Notes: generated from the sequence alone by a model not told the origin. A stretch of DNA of 64,000 bases from Streptomyces ficellus (GCF_030406405.1 NZ_JAUEPL010000029.1:21957-85956); one strand, 5' to 3'. Counted from the first letter of the stretch, positions 7,817 through 17,320 are shown. Numbers and translations: made by a program.

Positions 7817-8475
7817 ACCGCCTCCGGCTGTGCCACCGAGGGGGAGCCCGGGCCGGGCACGGCCGCGTACCGGCCCCGTGCCGTGTCCCGGCGCGGCCGG
7901 ACCAGGAGTGCCAGCCCGCCCAGCAGGCCACCCGCGCAGCCGCCGACGAGCGCGGACAGCGGCGCGGACGGCGAGACGGGGGCGGTGGGCGTGGCGGCGC
8001 GGGTGAACTGGACGACCCTCACGCCGGTGCTGTCCTGGGTGTGGGCGCCTTTCTGTACGAGGGCCCTGGCCACGCTGTCGGCCATGGCGACCGCGGTCTC
8101 GGGGCGCGGCGCCCGCGCCGTGAGGGAGATCATCGGGGCGTCGGGCGAGGTCGCGGCCTGGACGCCGGCGCGCAGGGTGCCCGCCGGAACCCCCGCCTCG
8201 ACCTGGGCGTCGGCGGTGACCGCGACGTCGGTGGCGACCCGCCCGTACGCCTGTGCGAGGCCCAGCGCACCGGCCGGGTCGGACCCCTTGGCGGGTACGA
8301 CCACGACGTAGCTGGTCGCCGCGTACTGCGGGGTCGCCAGCAGACCGTACGCGCCCCCCGCCGCCAGGCCCAGCAGCGCGGCGCCCGGGACGAGCAGCCG
8401 GCGGTAGGCACCCGCCCGGGTCAGTCGGGTCAGCCGGCCGATCACACGGCGTACGAGGAAGGAATGGGGGGTCAT
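7813..8475 (-). CDS. Wzz-like chain-length/tyrosine-kinase-adaptor protein
   Basis: 220 residues with a polysaccharide co-polymerase layout: short basic N-terminus, TM1 (about 27-47, LLVPGAALLGLAAGGAYGLL), an extracytoplasmic Wzz-type domain (YAATSYVVVVP.. to ..VRVVQFTRAATPTAP) and TM2 (about 170-190), with a short cytoplasmic end. No kinase domain is fused and no separate BY-kinase gene is present here. It presumably sets chain length or helps export. It overlaps both neighbours by 4 nt (ATGA), so it is translationally coupled. Confidence 0.82.
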   Translation of the reverse strand: MTPHSFLVRRVIGRLTRLTRAGAYRRLLVPGAALLGLAAGGAYGLLATPQYAATSYVVVVPAKGSDPAGALGLAQAYGRVATDVAVTADAQVEAGVPAGTLRAGVQAATSPDAPMISLTARAPRPETAVAMADSVARALVQKGAHTQDSTGVRVVQFTRAATPTAPVSPSAPLSALVGGCAGGLLGGLALLVRPRRDTARGRYAAVPGPGSPSVAQPEAV

Positions 8476-9575
8476 CGGTCACTCGCTTCGTAGGGGAGCT
8501 TCGTGGCTTCGTGGTAGAGGGACGTCAACTGCCGGGCGCTGTGGGCGATGTCGTAGCGGCGTACGGCGTCGGGGACCGGGAGCCGCTCACGGGGGACCGA
8601 CCGCAGCGCGGCCGCCACCTCGGCCGCCGACGCGCCGATTCGCAGCGCCCCGGGTGCCTCCCCGGCCGGCAGGTCGTCGAGGGCCGGGCACGCCACGTAC
8701 CGCACCGGCAGCCCGGCGGCCAGGGCCTCGACGATCGCGAGCCCGAACGCCTCCTCCGCCGACGTCGACACGAACACGTCCATGGCCGAGAGCAGCTCCG
8801 GCAGGCCCCGGGACACCGCGCCCGCCCACACCACCCGCTCCGCCGCCCCGCACTCCCGGGCGACCCGCTCCAGCCGCTCCCGCTGATCGCCCTCCCCCAC
8901 CAGGAGCAGCCGCGCGCCGGGCACGTCGGCCACCGCGCGGATCAGCGTGCCGAACCGCTTGCCCGCCGCCAGCCGCCCCACCCCGCCGACGACGTACGCG
9001 TCCGGCGCCAGCCCCAGCCGCCGCCGCGCCGCCCGCCGCGCGCCCGCGTCGAAGGCGAAGCGCCCCACGTCGATGCCGTTGGGTACGACCCGGATGCGCG
9101 CCGGGCGCACGCCCCACCCGGCCAGGCGCCGCGCCACGGTGTCGGAGACGGCCACCGTCGCCGTGCCGAGCCGCTCGGTGGCGACGTACAGGGCGCGCGC
9201 CCCGGCGCTGAGCGGCCGGCCCTCGATCTGGGCGGCGCCCAGGGAGTGCTCGGTGGCGATGACCGTGCGCACCCCGGCGAGCCGGGCGGCGAGGCGCCCG
9301 TACACACAGGCCCGGTACAGGTGCGTGTGGACGAGGTCGAACCCGCCGCCCGCGATCAGCCGGGCGAGGCGGGGCAGCGCGGTCAGGTCGCGGTTGCCGC
9401 GCATGCCCAGGTGCGTGACCGGCACGCCGTCCGCGCGCAGGGCGTCCGCGACGGCACCGGGGTTGGTGAGCGTGACGACGCTGCTGTGGACCTCGCGCAT
9501 ATGGGGGATCAGCAGGCGCAGTTGCTGTTCCGCACCGCCGATGCCGAGGCCCGTGATGATGTGCAGGACCCTCAT
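8472..9575 (-). CDS. GT4 family glycosyltransferase
   Basis: 367 residues with a GT-B fold of family GT4. The N-terminal Gly-rich loop reads GLGIGGAEQQL and the linker VVPNGIDVGRF. The C-terminal donor-site region has GVGRLAAGKRFGTLI, LLLVGEGDQRERL and the EAFGLAIVEALAAG motif (EX7E), which contacts a sugar nucleotide. It is a soluble cytoplasmic enzyme adding a sugar to the lipid-linked repeat unit. ATGA overlaps join it to the deacetylase (upstream) and Wzz-like gene (downstream). Donor and linkage cannot be told from sequence. Confidence 0.88.
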   Translation of the reverse strand: MRVLHIITGLGIGGAEQQLRLLIPHMREVHSSVVTLTNPGAVADALRADGVPVTHLGMRGNRDLTALPRLARLIAGGGFDLVHTHLYRACVYGRLAARLAGVRTVIATEHSLGAAQIEGRPLSAGARALYVATERLGTATVAVSDTVARRLAGWGVRPARIRVVPNGIDVGRFAFDAGARRAARRRLGLAPDAYVVGGVGRLAAGKRFGTLIRAVADVPGARLLLVGEGDQRERLERVARECGAAERVVWAGAVSRGLPELLSAMDVFVSTSAEEAFGLAIVEALAAGLPVRYVACPALDDLPAGEAPGALRIGASAAEVAAALRSVPRERLPVPDAVRRYDIAHSARQLTSLYHEATKLPYEASDR

Positions 9576-10327
9576 GACACGGGCATCGGGGCCGGGGCCA
9601 GGTCCACGGCGGCGCGCCGCAGCGCGTGCAGCCGGCGCTTGGCGTGCAGCCGCCAGCCGGTGTCGCGCTGCCCGATGTGCACGCGGGGCAGCGCGAACAC
9701 ACCGGCCAGCTCCGGCGGGGGGCCGACGGCGGCGCCATAGGCGTACCCGGCCTCGCGGACGGCGCGGACCGTGCGGGCGTCGAGGTGGCCGTAGGGGTAG
9801 CAGAAGCCCTCGGGGGCGGTTCCCGTGACCGTACGGAGCAGTTCCCGGCTGAGCCGGGTCTCCTCGGACAGCGCCAGGTCGGTGGCCGGGGGGAGGGAGA
9901 CGTGCAGCAGACCGTGCGAGGCGACCTCCATGCCGGCGGCGGCGCAGCGGCGTACGCCGTCCTCCGTCAGCAGCGGCTTGCGCGGGCCGTCTTCGTCCCA
10001 GGCGTTGTCGCCGCCGAACCGGCCCGGCAGGACGAAGACGGTGGCCGTGCAGTCGTGGCGGCGCAGCAGCGGGACGGCGTTGTCGAGGAAGTCGGCGTAC
10101 CCGTCGTCGAAGGTCAGCCCGACGAGCCCGCGAGCGTCGCCGCGCCGGGCCGCACGCAGCAGCTCCCGTACGGACACGCCGCGCAGCCCGCGGTCGCGCA
10201 GCCAGCGCAGCTGCCTGTCCAGCCGGGCGGGGGAGACGGTCACCCGGTACGGGTCGTCCGTCTCATTCGTGCGGTCGTCGATCGAGTGGTACATCGCCGT
10301 CCACAGGCGGGTGTTCCGAGTGGCCAT
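9572..10327 (-). CDS. polysaccharide deacetylase (NodB domain)
   Basis: 251 residues with a NodB/CE4 domain: YHSI opening strand, motif 1 TFDDGYADF (catalytic Asp and metal Asp), motif 2 SHGLLH (two metal His), motif 3 FCYPYG, and the late PRVHIG segment. No signal peptide or membrane anchor is visible, so it may act on lipid-linked intermediates inside the cell or be exported by an unrecognised route. The start overlaps the 3' end of the flippase gene by 65 nt. GAAGG lies 7 nt before the ATG. It likely N-deacetylates HexNAc residues of the operon's polymer. Confidence 0.88.
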   Translation of the reverse strand: MATRNTRLWTAMYHSIDDRTNETDDPYRVTVSPARLDRQLRWLRDRGLRGVSVRELLRAARRGDARGLVGLTFDDGYADFLDNAVPLLRRHDCTATVFVLPGRFGGDNAWDEDGPRKPLLTEDGVRRCAAAGMEVASHGLLHVSLPPATDLALSEETRLSRELLRTVTGTAPEGFCYPYGHLDARTVRAVREAGYAYGAAVGPPPELAGVFALPRVHIGQRDTGWRLHAKRRLHALRRAAVDLAPAPMPVS

Positions 10328-11921
10328 GAGCGAGCCTTCGCGAAGCGGTACGGACGAGGGAGGGGACCACCGGCGCCCGCAGCGCGCAGGCGGCGGCGAC
10401 GAACACGACGGTGACGGTGACGAGTGCGACGGGCGCCGCCGCGAGGGGCGCGCCCGCCGCCCCCGCGCACAGCCACCCCGCCGCGGTGGCGACGGCGGCG
10501 GCCGCGGTGAGCCTGGCCAGGCCGCGCACGAGGGGGCCGACGGCGAGCGGGATGCTCTGCCGGCGTACGCCGATCAGGAGCAGCGCGGCGGAGAGCGTGA
10601 TGCCCAGGGCATTGGCGGCCGCGATGCCGACCGCGCCCCAGGGCCCGGCGAAGGCCAGGCCCGCCCCGGCGGTCACGGCCACGCCGGCGGTCATGACGGC
10701 GGCCGGGTACCACAGGGGCGTGGAGGCGGAGAAGTAGCAGCGGACGAGGGCGCTGACCAGTGTGTGGCCGAGCAGGCCGAGCGCGTAGATCCGCATGACG
10801 GCGGCGGTGGCGGCGGTGTCGGCGCGGTCGAACGCCCCGCGCTGGAAGAGCAGTTCGACGATCTGGGGCGCGGCGGCGATGACGGTCGCGCCACCGGCCA
10901 GCACGATCACTCCCGCCAGCAGCAGATCCCGCTCGACCCGCCGCCGGGCGGTGTCCGTGTCACCGGCCGCCATCGCCCGCGCCACCACCGGGAAGGTGAC
11001 CGTGCACATCATGAGCGACAGCACCATCGGCAGCTGCGCGACCTTCTGCGCGTAGTTGAGGTGCGAGATGGCGCCGGCGGGCAGCGGCGCGGCGAGGAAC
11101 CGCTCGACCAGGACCTGTGACTGGCGGGTCGCCGCGAACACGATCACGGGCGCGAGGAGGGCGACGACGAGCCCGCCCGCAGGTGCCCGCTTGCCCTCGG
11201 CCCGGGCACGTTCGCCCGTCAACTGCCGCCACAGCGACGGCGCCTGGACCAGCACCATCAGCACACCGCCCGCCGCGACCCCGGCCGCGGCCGCGCGCAC
11301 CCCCCAGGCGGGCCCGAGCAGGACGACCGCCGTGAGGATGCCCATGTTGTACGCGATGTTGATCGCGGCCGGCGGCAGGAACCGGCCATGGGCGCGCAGT
11401 GCCGCGCTGCAGTACCCGGCGAGCGTGAAGGTGAGCACACAGGTCGCCGTCAGCCGGGTGCAGTCCACCGCGAGCCGCTGCTGCGGCAGGCCGGGCGCCA
11501 GCACGGGTACGAGCCAGGGCGCGGCCAGCACGAGGAGGCCGGCGGCCGCGCTCATGCCCAGGGCCGCCTTCGGAAGCGTGGCCCTGACCAGCGCCCGCAC
11601 GGGGTCGTCGCCGGTCGTCCGGCGCGCGAGGGCGCTGCTGAACGCGGGGATCAGGATGAGCGCCATCCCGTCCTCGATCAGCAGCGTTGCGGCGAACTCG
11701 GGCACGGTCCAGGCGACGAGGAACGCGTCCGTGTCGGTGCCCGCGCCGAAGGTGTGGGCCAGGAGCTGGTCGCGTACCAGCCCGAGCAGGGCGCCGGCGG
11801 CGGTCAGGGCGGCGGTCAGCACGGCCGCCCTCGCGAGGAACCGGTTCGTGGGCCGCCACGCTCCGCCTCCCGGCGCGGACGGCTCGGCCACCCCCAGCGG
11901 CACGGCGCTGCCCTCACCCAC
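10263..11921 (-). CDS. MurJ/MviN-family lipid-linked oligosaccharide flippase
   Basis: 552 residues and about 13-14 hydrophobic helices. It matches the MOP-superfamily MurJ type, with the opening GALLGLVRDQLLAHTFGAGT.DTDAFLVAWTVPE. In this operon it probably replaces Wzx, flipping undecaprenyl-linked repeat units outward. I start it at GTG 11921: GGGAGGTG lies about 11 nt upstream and the overlap with the upstream gene falls to 8 nt. The ATG at 11960 would give a 47-nt overlap and no binding site. A basic, His-rich tail follows the last helix. Confidence 0.85.
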   Translation of the reverse strand: MGEGSAVPLGVAEPSAPGGGAWRPTNRFLARAAVLTAALTAAGALLGLVRDQLLAHTFGAGTDTDAFLVAWTVPEFAATLLIEDGMALILIPAFSSALARRTTGDDPVRALVRATLPKAALGMSAAAGLLVLAAPWLVPVLAPGLPQQRLAVDCTRLTATCVLTFTLAGYCSAALRAHGRFLPPAAINIAYNMGILTAVVLLGPAWGVRAAAAGVAAGGVLMVLVQAPSLWRQLTGERARAEGKRAPAGGLVVALLAPVIVFAATRQSQVLVERFLAAPLPAGAISHLNYAQKVAQLPMVLSLMMCTVTFPVVARAMAAGDTDTARRRVERDLLLAGVIVLAGGATVIAAAPQIVELLFQRGAFDRADTAATAAVMRIYALGLLGHTLVSALVRCYFSASTPLWYPAAVMTAGVAVTAGAGLAFAGPWGAVGIAAANALGITLSAALLLIGVRRQSIPLAVGPLVRGLARLTAAAAVATAAGWLCAGAAGAPLAAAPVALVTVTVVFVAAACALRAPVVPSLVRTASRRLAHGHSEHPPVDGDVPLDRRPHE

Positions 11922-13359
11922 GGGGCCGCACCTCCCGGTGGCGGCCGGTGTCGACGGCACAGGTGCGGTCGGGGCTCGGGCGGGCGGCGTCCGACGTGGG
12001 GACGCCCGGCCCGGCTACGCCCGCCGGGGCGGCGGCGCCCGGGGTGGCGGGCACCGGACCGGCGTCGCCCGGCGTACCGGCGCCGTGCGGGGACAGGGCC
12101 CACCAGGCCGCGAGGCCGAGGACGAGGCCCGTCAGGACGGTCGCGGGGCCGCCGATGTCCGCGTACGTGAAGTCGACGAGCTGCCAGACCAGCAGGCCCA
12201 CCGCCACCAGCCCGCACTCCGCTCCCGGGAGCCGCCGCAGTCCCCGCAGCCCCCACAGCCGCCGCAGCCCGCACGCCAGCAGCGCGAGCCAGCTGCCCGC
12301 GACCGTCGCCAGGCCCAGCAGGCCCTGCTCGCCGAGGAGCAGCAGGTACATGTTGTGTGGCGACAGCAACGGCTGCCGCTGGAAGCCCGACCCCGCGCCC
12401 GCCGTGTCGCTGCCCGACGACAGGGCGAGCGAGGCGTGGCCGTCCCGGTACTGGGGGAAGCCCTTGAGTCCCACGCCGGTCAGCGGCTCGGCGCGCCACA
12501 TCGACGCCGCCGCGGCCCACATGGTGTACCGGTCGGTGACCGACTGGTCGGGGGCGGCCGTGACCTGGGAAATGCTCGCCACCCGCTCCTCCACCATCCT
12601 GGACCCGACGCCGAGCCCCGCGACCAGCACGACGCCGACCGCCCCGGCGGCCAGTCCCGCCCACACCGCGCGCCGCAGCCCGGACAGGGCGAGGAGCACC
12701 CCGCAGGCCACCACCGTCGCGATCCAGGCGCCCCTGCTGAAGGACACCACCAGCGGGACCGCGAGCAGCCCGGCGCAGCAGACCGCCACCGCCCTGGCCC
12801 TCCCGGCCGTCCCGAGCGCCATGCCCACGGCGGCCACCAGCCCGAACGCGACGACCGCCGCCATGCCCAGCACATCGGTGGCCCCGAACGTCCCCACCGC
12901 CCGTACGTCCTCGCCCTGGTACGAGGCGCCCGTCCCGGTCAGGTACTGCACGACCCCGACCGCCCCCTGCACCAGGGCCAGGCCGATCACCGCCCAGGCG
13001 ACCAGGGCGAAGTCGCGCCGGTCCCGTACCAGCAGCACCACGGCGGCGGGTACGAGGACGAAGACCTGGAGGTAACGGGCGACGCCCGGCAGGCTCGACG
13101 CCGGATCGTTCGACGCGACGGCGGCGGCACAGACACCCAGCACCGGCAGCCCGAGCACGACGGCCGCCGTCCGCGACAGCGGCCGCGCCCGGGCCCGGTC
13201 GCGGTCCCGCACCAGCCGTACGACGCAGAAGGCGACCAGCACGGCCGACGCGGCGTCCGCCACCGTGCCGGTCCCCTGCTCGCCCCGCGGCGGCGGCACC
13301 AAGAGCAGCGCGACGACCGCCAGCAGCGGCACCAGGGGCGCCCAGCGCGGAACCGCCAT
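11914..13359 (-). CDS. O-antigen ligase/polymerase-like membrane protein
   Basis: 481 residues, roughly 10-12 transmembrane helices, with an O-antigen-ligase (Wzy_C) region: a large periplasmic-side loop containing TDRYTMWAAAASMWRAEPLTGVG and the conserved LLSPHNMYLLLLGEQGLLG (His in 'PHN'). This is the family that polymerises or ligates lipid-linked oligosaccharides. With the flippase and Wzz-like protein it completes a Wzx/Wzy-type export set. Start ATG 13359 overlaps the stop of the upstream gene by one base (TGATG). The C-terminal 50 residues are Pro/Ala/Gly-rich and disordered. Confidence 0.85.
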   Translation of the reverse strand: MAVPRWAPLVPLLAVVALLLVPPPRGEQGTGTVADAASAVLVAFCVVRLVRDRDRARARPLSRTAAVVLGLPVLGVCAAAVASNDPASSLPGVARYLQVFVLVPAAVVLLVRDRRDFALVAWAVIGLALVQGAVGVVQYLTGTGASYQGEDVRAVGTFGATDVLGMAAVVAFGLVAAVGMALGTAGRARAVAVCCAGLLAVPLVVSFSRGAWIATVVACGVLLALSGLRRAVWAGLAAGAVGVVLVAGLGVGSRMVEERVASISQVTAAPDQSVTDRYTMWAAAASMWRAEPLTGVGLKGFPQYRDGHASLALSSGSDTAGAGSGFQRQPLLSPHNMYLLLLGEQGLLGLATVAGSWLALLACGLRRLWGLRGLRRLPGAECGLVAVGLLVWQLVDFTYADIGGPATVLTGLVLGLAAWWALSPHGAGTPGDAGPVPATPGAAAPAGVAGPGVPTSDAARPSPDRTCAVDTGRHREVRPRG

Positions 13360-14828
13360 CAGCTGCCCGCCGGGCGGATCAGCGAGGCCGCCGTACGCAG
13401 CAGGATGCACACGTCCTGCCAGAGCGACCAGTGGTCGATGTAGTGGTTGTCGAAGCGGCACCGGTCCTCGATGGAGGTGTCACCGCGCAGCCCGTGCACC
13501 TGCGCGAGCCCGGTCAGCCCCACGGGCATGCGGTGCCGCGCCGCGTAACCGGGGTGGAGGCGGCTGAACTTGGCGACGAAGTACGGGCGTTCGGGACGCG
13601 GGCCGACCAGGCTCATGTCGCCGCGCAGCACGTTCCACAGCTGCGGCAGCTCGTCGAGCGAGGTGCGGCGCAGGAAGGTGCCGACCGCGCTCATCCGCTC
13701 GTCGTGGGCGACGCTCCAGCGGGTCGCCGCCTCCTCGTCGTCGGCGGGGCGCAGCGTACGGAACTTCAGCAGCGTGAACAGCCGCCCGTCCTGGCCGACG
13801 CGCTGCTGCCGGAAGATCACGCCCGGACCGTCCGACAGCCGGATCGCGGCCGCGCACAGCACCAGCAGCGGGCAGAGGGCGGCGAGCATCAGGCCGGCGA
13901 CGGCGACGTCGAGGACCCGCTTGGACAGCCGCCCCCGGTGGGCGGGCGCCGGGTCCAGCCGCCGCCACTCGTGGCCCCACAGGTGCTGGCTCATCGGCGT
14001 ACGTCCGCCGTCGCCGCCGCCGACCAGCCAGCTCGCGCAGCCGTAGTGGCTGAACAGCGTGACCAGCTCGGCCTGCTCGCTGCCCAGGAACACCGCGTCG
14101 CGCACGCCGTTCTGGATGACGGCCCGGTGGATCTCCTCGGTGGTCGTCAGAACGGGCAGTGACGATTCGCCCGGTACCCGGTGGCCGCTGACGACGCCGA
14201 CCGGCCGGATGCCGTACTCCGGGTGCCCGGCCAGCGTGCCGGCCAGCCGGTGCGCCTCCGGCACGGGGCCGACGACGAGCGCGGACCTCGGGTGGGCGCG
14301 CGCGGCGGCGCGGCGCCTGTGGTGCAGCACGGCACGGCACGCGCAGACGAAGGCGAGGTGGACGCCGTACGCGGTCACCAGCGCCGCCGGGCCGATGGCG
14401 CGCGGCGGGGACTGCGCGGCCAGCAGGGCGGCGGCCGCGCACCAGGCGAGGGCGGCACGCCCGGCGAGGGCGGGCAGTTCGTCGAGTACGGAGGCGATGG
14501 CGCCGGGCCGGTAGAGGCCCGCGTACGCGTTGAGCGCGGCCAGGCACGCGGTGAGCTGCATGAGCAGGCCGGCGCCGCGCTGCTCGTCGGTGAGCACCAG
14601 CGCGCCGAGCAGGACGGCGACGCAGTCGGCGGCGACCAGCGAGGAGGTGAAGGGGGCGACGGGCGCGGGGCGGCGCGGCGGCAGGGCCACCCGGTCGGCC
14701 GGCCCGCGCGGCGGGGCCAGGTGCGGTGCCGCGGCGACTCCCTCCGTGGCCAGCGTGGCTTCCGTGGCTTCCGTGGCGTGGACGCGGTCCGCGGTCGGGG
14801 TGTTGGCAGCGGTGCTTTCCGTGGTCAC
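13359..14828 (-). CDS. exopolysaccharide polyprenyl glycosylphosphotransferase
   Basis: 489 residues of the WbaP/UndP-Glc-1-P transferase type. A disordered N-terminus is followed by about four TM helices (65-165), a Rossmann-like CoA-binding-type middle, and then the catalytic C-terminal sugar-transferase domain with KRVLDVAVAG, FRQQRVGQDGRLFTLLKFRT, RTSLDELPQLWNVLRGDMSLVGPRPE and QVHGLRG. It starts the polymer by moving a sugar-1-phosphate onto undecaprenyl phosphate. GTG 14828 overlaps the GT4 stop by 4 nt (GTGA). It is the priming enzyme of the eight-gene operon. Confidence 0.92.
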   Translation of the reverse strand: MTTESTAANTPTADRVHATEATEATLATEGVAAAPHLAPPRGPADRVALPPRRPAPVAPFTSSLVAADCVAVLLGALVLTDEQRGAGLLMQLTACLAALNAYAGLYRPGAIASVLDELPALAGRAALAWCAAAALLAAQSPPRAIGPAALVTAYGVHLAFVCACRAVLHHRRRAAARAHPRSALVVGPVPEAHRLAGTLAGHPEYGIRPVGVVSGHRVPGESSLPVLTTTEEIHRAVIQNGVRDAVFLGSEQAELVTLFSHYGCASWLVGGGDGGRTPMSQHLWGHEWRRLDPAPAHRGRLSKRVLDVAVAGLMLAALCPLLVLCAAAIRLSDGPGVIFRQQRVGQDGRLFTLLKFRTLRPADDEEAATRWSVAHDERMSAVGTFLRRTSLDELPQLWNVLRGDMSLVGPRPERPYFVAKFSRLHPGYAARHRMPVGLTGLAQVHGLRGDTSIEDRCRFDNHYIDHWSLWQDVCILLRTAASLIRPAGS

Positions 14829-15970
14829 TGGGAGACCGGCTCCCTGAGCTCACCGCGCGGCGCGGTGGCCACCTCGCGGTACACGTCCGCGAGGGCCGCG
14901 CCCGCGCGCCGCACGTCGAATCGCTGGAGTACGTGCTGCCGGGCCTGCCGGCCCAGTGCCTGCCGCAGGATGGGCCGCCGCAGCAGCCCGGCGAGGGCCG
15001 CGGCCAGCGCGGCCGGGTCGTCGGGGCGGACCAGGCAGTGCGCCGCGTGGCCCGGCGGCAGGCTCTCGCGGGCGCCGTCCACGTCGGTGAGGAGGACCGG
15101 GCGGCCGCCGGCCATGGCTTCGAGGGGCGCCAGGGCCAGCCCTTCCCAGCGGGACGGCAGGACGACCAGGTCGGCGGCCCGGTACCAGGGCGCCGTGTCG
15201 GCGACGGCACCCGCGAAGGTGACCGACCGGGGCGCGGCGGCACGCAGCGCGGGGGCGGAGGGTCCGTCGCCGACGAGGGCGAGCCGGGCGTGCGGTACGC
15301 GGTCGAGGACGGCGGGCCACGCCTGGAGGAGCGTGTCCTGGCCCTTCTGGCGGCACAGCCGTCCCACGCACACCACGAGCGGCGCGGCGGCGGGCAGCGC
15401 GAGCGCGGCGCGGGCGGCCGCCCGGTCCATCCCGGTGGCGAACCGGGCGACGTCGACGCCGTTGTGGATGACGGCCCAGGCGGCCCGTACCCCGGCGTGC
15501 TCACCGCGCCGCCGCTCCGCCTCGCTGACGCAGACGACGCGGTCGGTCCAGCGGGCGGCGGCCCAGCGCTCCCAGCGCCGGGCGAGCGCCCCGGTCACCC
15601 CGCCGACCGCCTCGAAGGACCAGGCGTGCGGCTGGTACACGGTCGGAACGCGGCCGCGTACGGCGATACGGGCGGCCAGCCCGGCCTTCGCGCTGTGCGC
15701 GTGCACCAGGTCGGGGCGTACGAGATCGACGAGCTCGGCGATCCTGCGGCTCTCGGCCACCAGCCGCCGCCCCGGTTCGCGGCCGGCCCGCCACGGGTGC
15801 ACCTCGGCGCCGAGGCCGCGCACCGCCGCCGCCAGCGGCGTACCCGGCGGGCAGGCGACGGCCACCCGCATCCCCAGGGCCAGGTGCGCCCCCACCACGT
15901 CGGTGACCACACGGGCCACCCCGCCGTCACCGGGCTGGACAACATGCAATGCGGTGAGTGGGCGACGCAC
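14825..15970 (-). CDS. GT4 family glycosyltransferase, first gene of EPS operon
   Basis: 381 residues, GT-B fold: N-terminal VVQPGDGGVARVV loop, HAHSAKAGL, YQPHAWSFE, IHNGVDVARF, then CVGRLCRQKGQD, LVGDGPSAPAL and the EGLALAPLEAMAGG donor motif. GTG 15970 is chosen because AAAGGG lies 6 nt before it. Everything downstream to 6695 is on the same strand with start/stop overlaps, so this looks like the head of one transcript promoted from the 15971-16588 gap. Confidence 0.88.
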   Translation of the reverse strand: MRRPLTALHVVQPGDGGVARVVTDVVGAHLALGMRVAVACPPGTPLAAAVRGLGAEVHPWRAGREPGRRLVAESRRIAELVDLVRPDLVHAHSAKAGLAARIAVRGRVPTVYQPHAWSFEAVGGVTGALARRWERWAAARWTDRVVCVSEAERRRGEHAGVRAAWAVIHNGVDVARFATGMDRAAARAALALPAAAPLVVCVGRLCRQKGQDTLLQAWPAVLDRVPHARLALVGDGPSAPALRAAAPRSVTFAGAVADTAPWYRAADLVVLPSRWEGLALAPLEAMAGGRPVLLTDVDGARESLPPGHAAHCLVRPDDPAALAAALAGLLRRPILRQALGRQARQHVLQRFDVRRAGAALADVYREVATAPRGELREPVSQ

Positions 15971-16588
15971 GCGTGACCCTTTCTTCGAAGCCTTCTACGA
16001 CGTGGGTGGCAGTGAGGGGTCGGCGCTCTTCGGCGCGCGGCGGACGTCAGCGGCGCGCCGGACCGCGCCGCACGGCAAGAACCTCTGAATTCCCCATACG
16101 GGTTCTCCACTGTGACGATTGAGGACCGCGAAAAAGGGTTCCCGCTGGGACGGAGCGGAAGCAGCGGGAAGAACGTTATAGCTCAACAAACACGACCCGA
16201 AGCAAGGGAAACACCGGCGGGCCAACTTCCTGATTTTCAGGTCGCGTTAGCCGGTGCGGCGTGTCGCGCACGACCAATTCACGCGGTGGGTTCACCCGTT
16301 CGGTGGCGCAGGGGCTGTCCACGCCGGCGATCCTGGTGCCCTGGTGTCGGCCGGGATGCGGAAAGGCAGGTGACCATCCCTGGGCCGCAACAAATACGGG
16401 GCGGACCACCCTGTCGGCGGCGCCCGGAAAACACCCGGGGAGCGGCCACGATGTCCTTTCCGGGGCAGGTCAGGCGGTTGCATTCACCCATGGGGCCGAA
16501 TCACACTCGCGCCGCATGCGTTTGCGGGCCGCGCGGGCGGGACTCACGGTGATGTCACATTCTCGACGCGTCACTGGAAGGACAAGGA
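15971..16588. other. 618-bp divergent intergenic region, no gene supported
   Basis: It separates the minus-strand EPS operon from the plus-strand secreted-protein genes and must hold at least two promoters. Base composition drops locally (AACGTTATAGCTCAACAAAC at 16173-16192, CAACAAATACGG at 16388), unlike coding DNA around it. Frames on both strands (for example 16112-16552) show no family and poor codon position bias. The long distance to the ATG at 16589 leaves room for a structured leader, but I recognise no known riboswitch. Confidence 0.5.
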
Positions 16589-17212
16589 ATGCGTCTCCTG
16601 ACACCCCGCCGCGTGGCGGTCACCGCGATCTGCGCCGCGCTCACGCTCGGTACGGCGGGACCGGCCCTCGCCCACTCCCACCACCCGCTGCCGCAGTCCA
16701 CCGGCGCCGTCGACGCGGAGGCCAGGGCGCCCCAGGACATCGGCGACATCCTCAGTTCGCTCACCAGTCTCCTCGGCGGCGTCGTCACCACCGTCCTGGG
16801 CACGAACAGCAACCAGGCTGCCCCCGCCGGCAACCTGAACAGCGCGCAGATGACGGACCTCACCGCCGCCATCGAGGCCCTGAAGAAGGCGGCCGCCGAA
16901 GCGGAAGAGGAAGAGGAAGACGCCAGCACGCCCACCACCACTCCCACCACGGTGACCGGCGGCGGCTCCATGGCCGGGACGGACGCGGACATGGAGGAGG
17001 CGCTCGCCGACATGCAGGAGGCGGTCACCGAGCTCGTCGCGGCCACCTCGAAGAAGCAGGCGTCCGCCGACGCGTCGCGCATCCAGGCGGCGGTGAAGAA
17101 CCTGGTCGACACGGTCATGCGCGATGTCACGAAGATGGCCGAGACGCCCACGACGGGGATGACCACCCTTCCGGCCCCCACGACCGCCGAGACGCCCCTC
17201 ACCGGCGTCTGA
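16589..17212 (+). CDS. secreted protein with acidic/Thr-rich linker, unknown function
   Basis: 207 residues. Signal peptide 1-28 (RRVAVTAICAALTLGTAGPALA|HSHH), a short amphipathic segment (DIGDILSSLTSLLGGVVTTVLG) and a helical stretch. Next come an EEEEE-containing acidic run and a TPTTTPTTV linker, then a second helical half (MEEALADMQEAVTELVAATSKK...) and a Thr/Pro-rich end. There are no Cys, no LPXTG and no TM helix, so it should be released or wall-associated. GGAAGGACAAGGA lies just upstream of the ATG. I recognise only a vague similarity to uncharacterised streptomycete secreted proteins. The location beside chaplins suggests a cell-surface role. Confidence 0.8.
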   Translation: MRLLTPRRVAVTAICAALTLGTAGPALAHSHHPLPQSTGAVDAEARAPQDIGDILSSLTSLLGGVVTTVLGTNSNQAAPAGNLNSAQMTDLTAAIEALKKAAAEAEEEEEDASTPTTTPTTVTGGGSMAGTDADMEEALADMQEAVTELVAATSKKQASADASRIQAAVKNLVDTVMRDVTKMAETPTTGMTTLPAPTTAETPLTGV

Positions 17213-17269
17213 GCAACCCGCGTCCGAGCAGGCCCGCGGGCCCCGAAGGCCCCCGGCGCACACCCTGAC

Positions 17270-17320
17270 GGCCGTGCCGCCTCAGCTTCCCCGGCTGAGC
17301 CGGCACGGCCGCCTGCTTTT
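17270..17320 (+). terminator. strong rho-independent terminator
   Basis: GGCCGTGCCG and CTCAGC pair with GCTGAG and CCGGCACGGCC (17270-17286 with 17293-17310), and TTTT follows at 17317-17320. It ends the secreted-protein transcript 58 nt after its stop codon. Confidence 0.8.

Noticed and set aside
16112..16552. 146-codon plus-strand frame in the EPS intergenic region
   Set aside because: No binding site, erratic composition with many Arg/Pro/Cys, no family; overlaps competing frames of the same quality.
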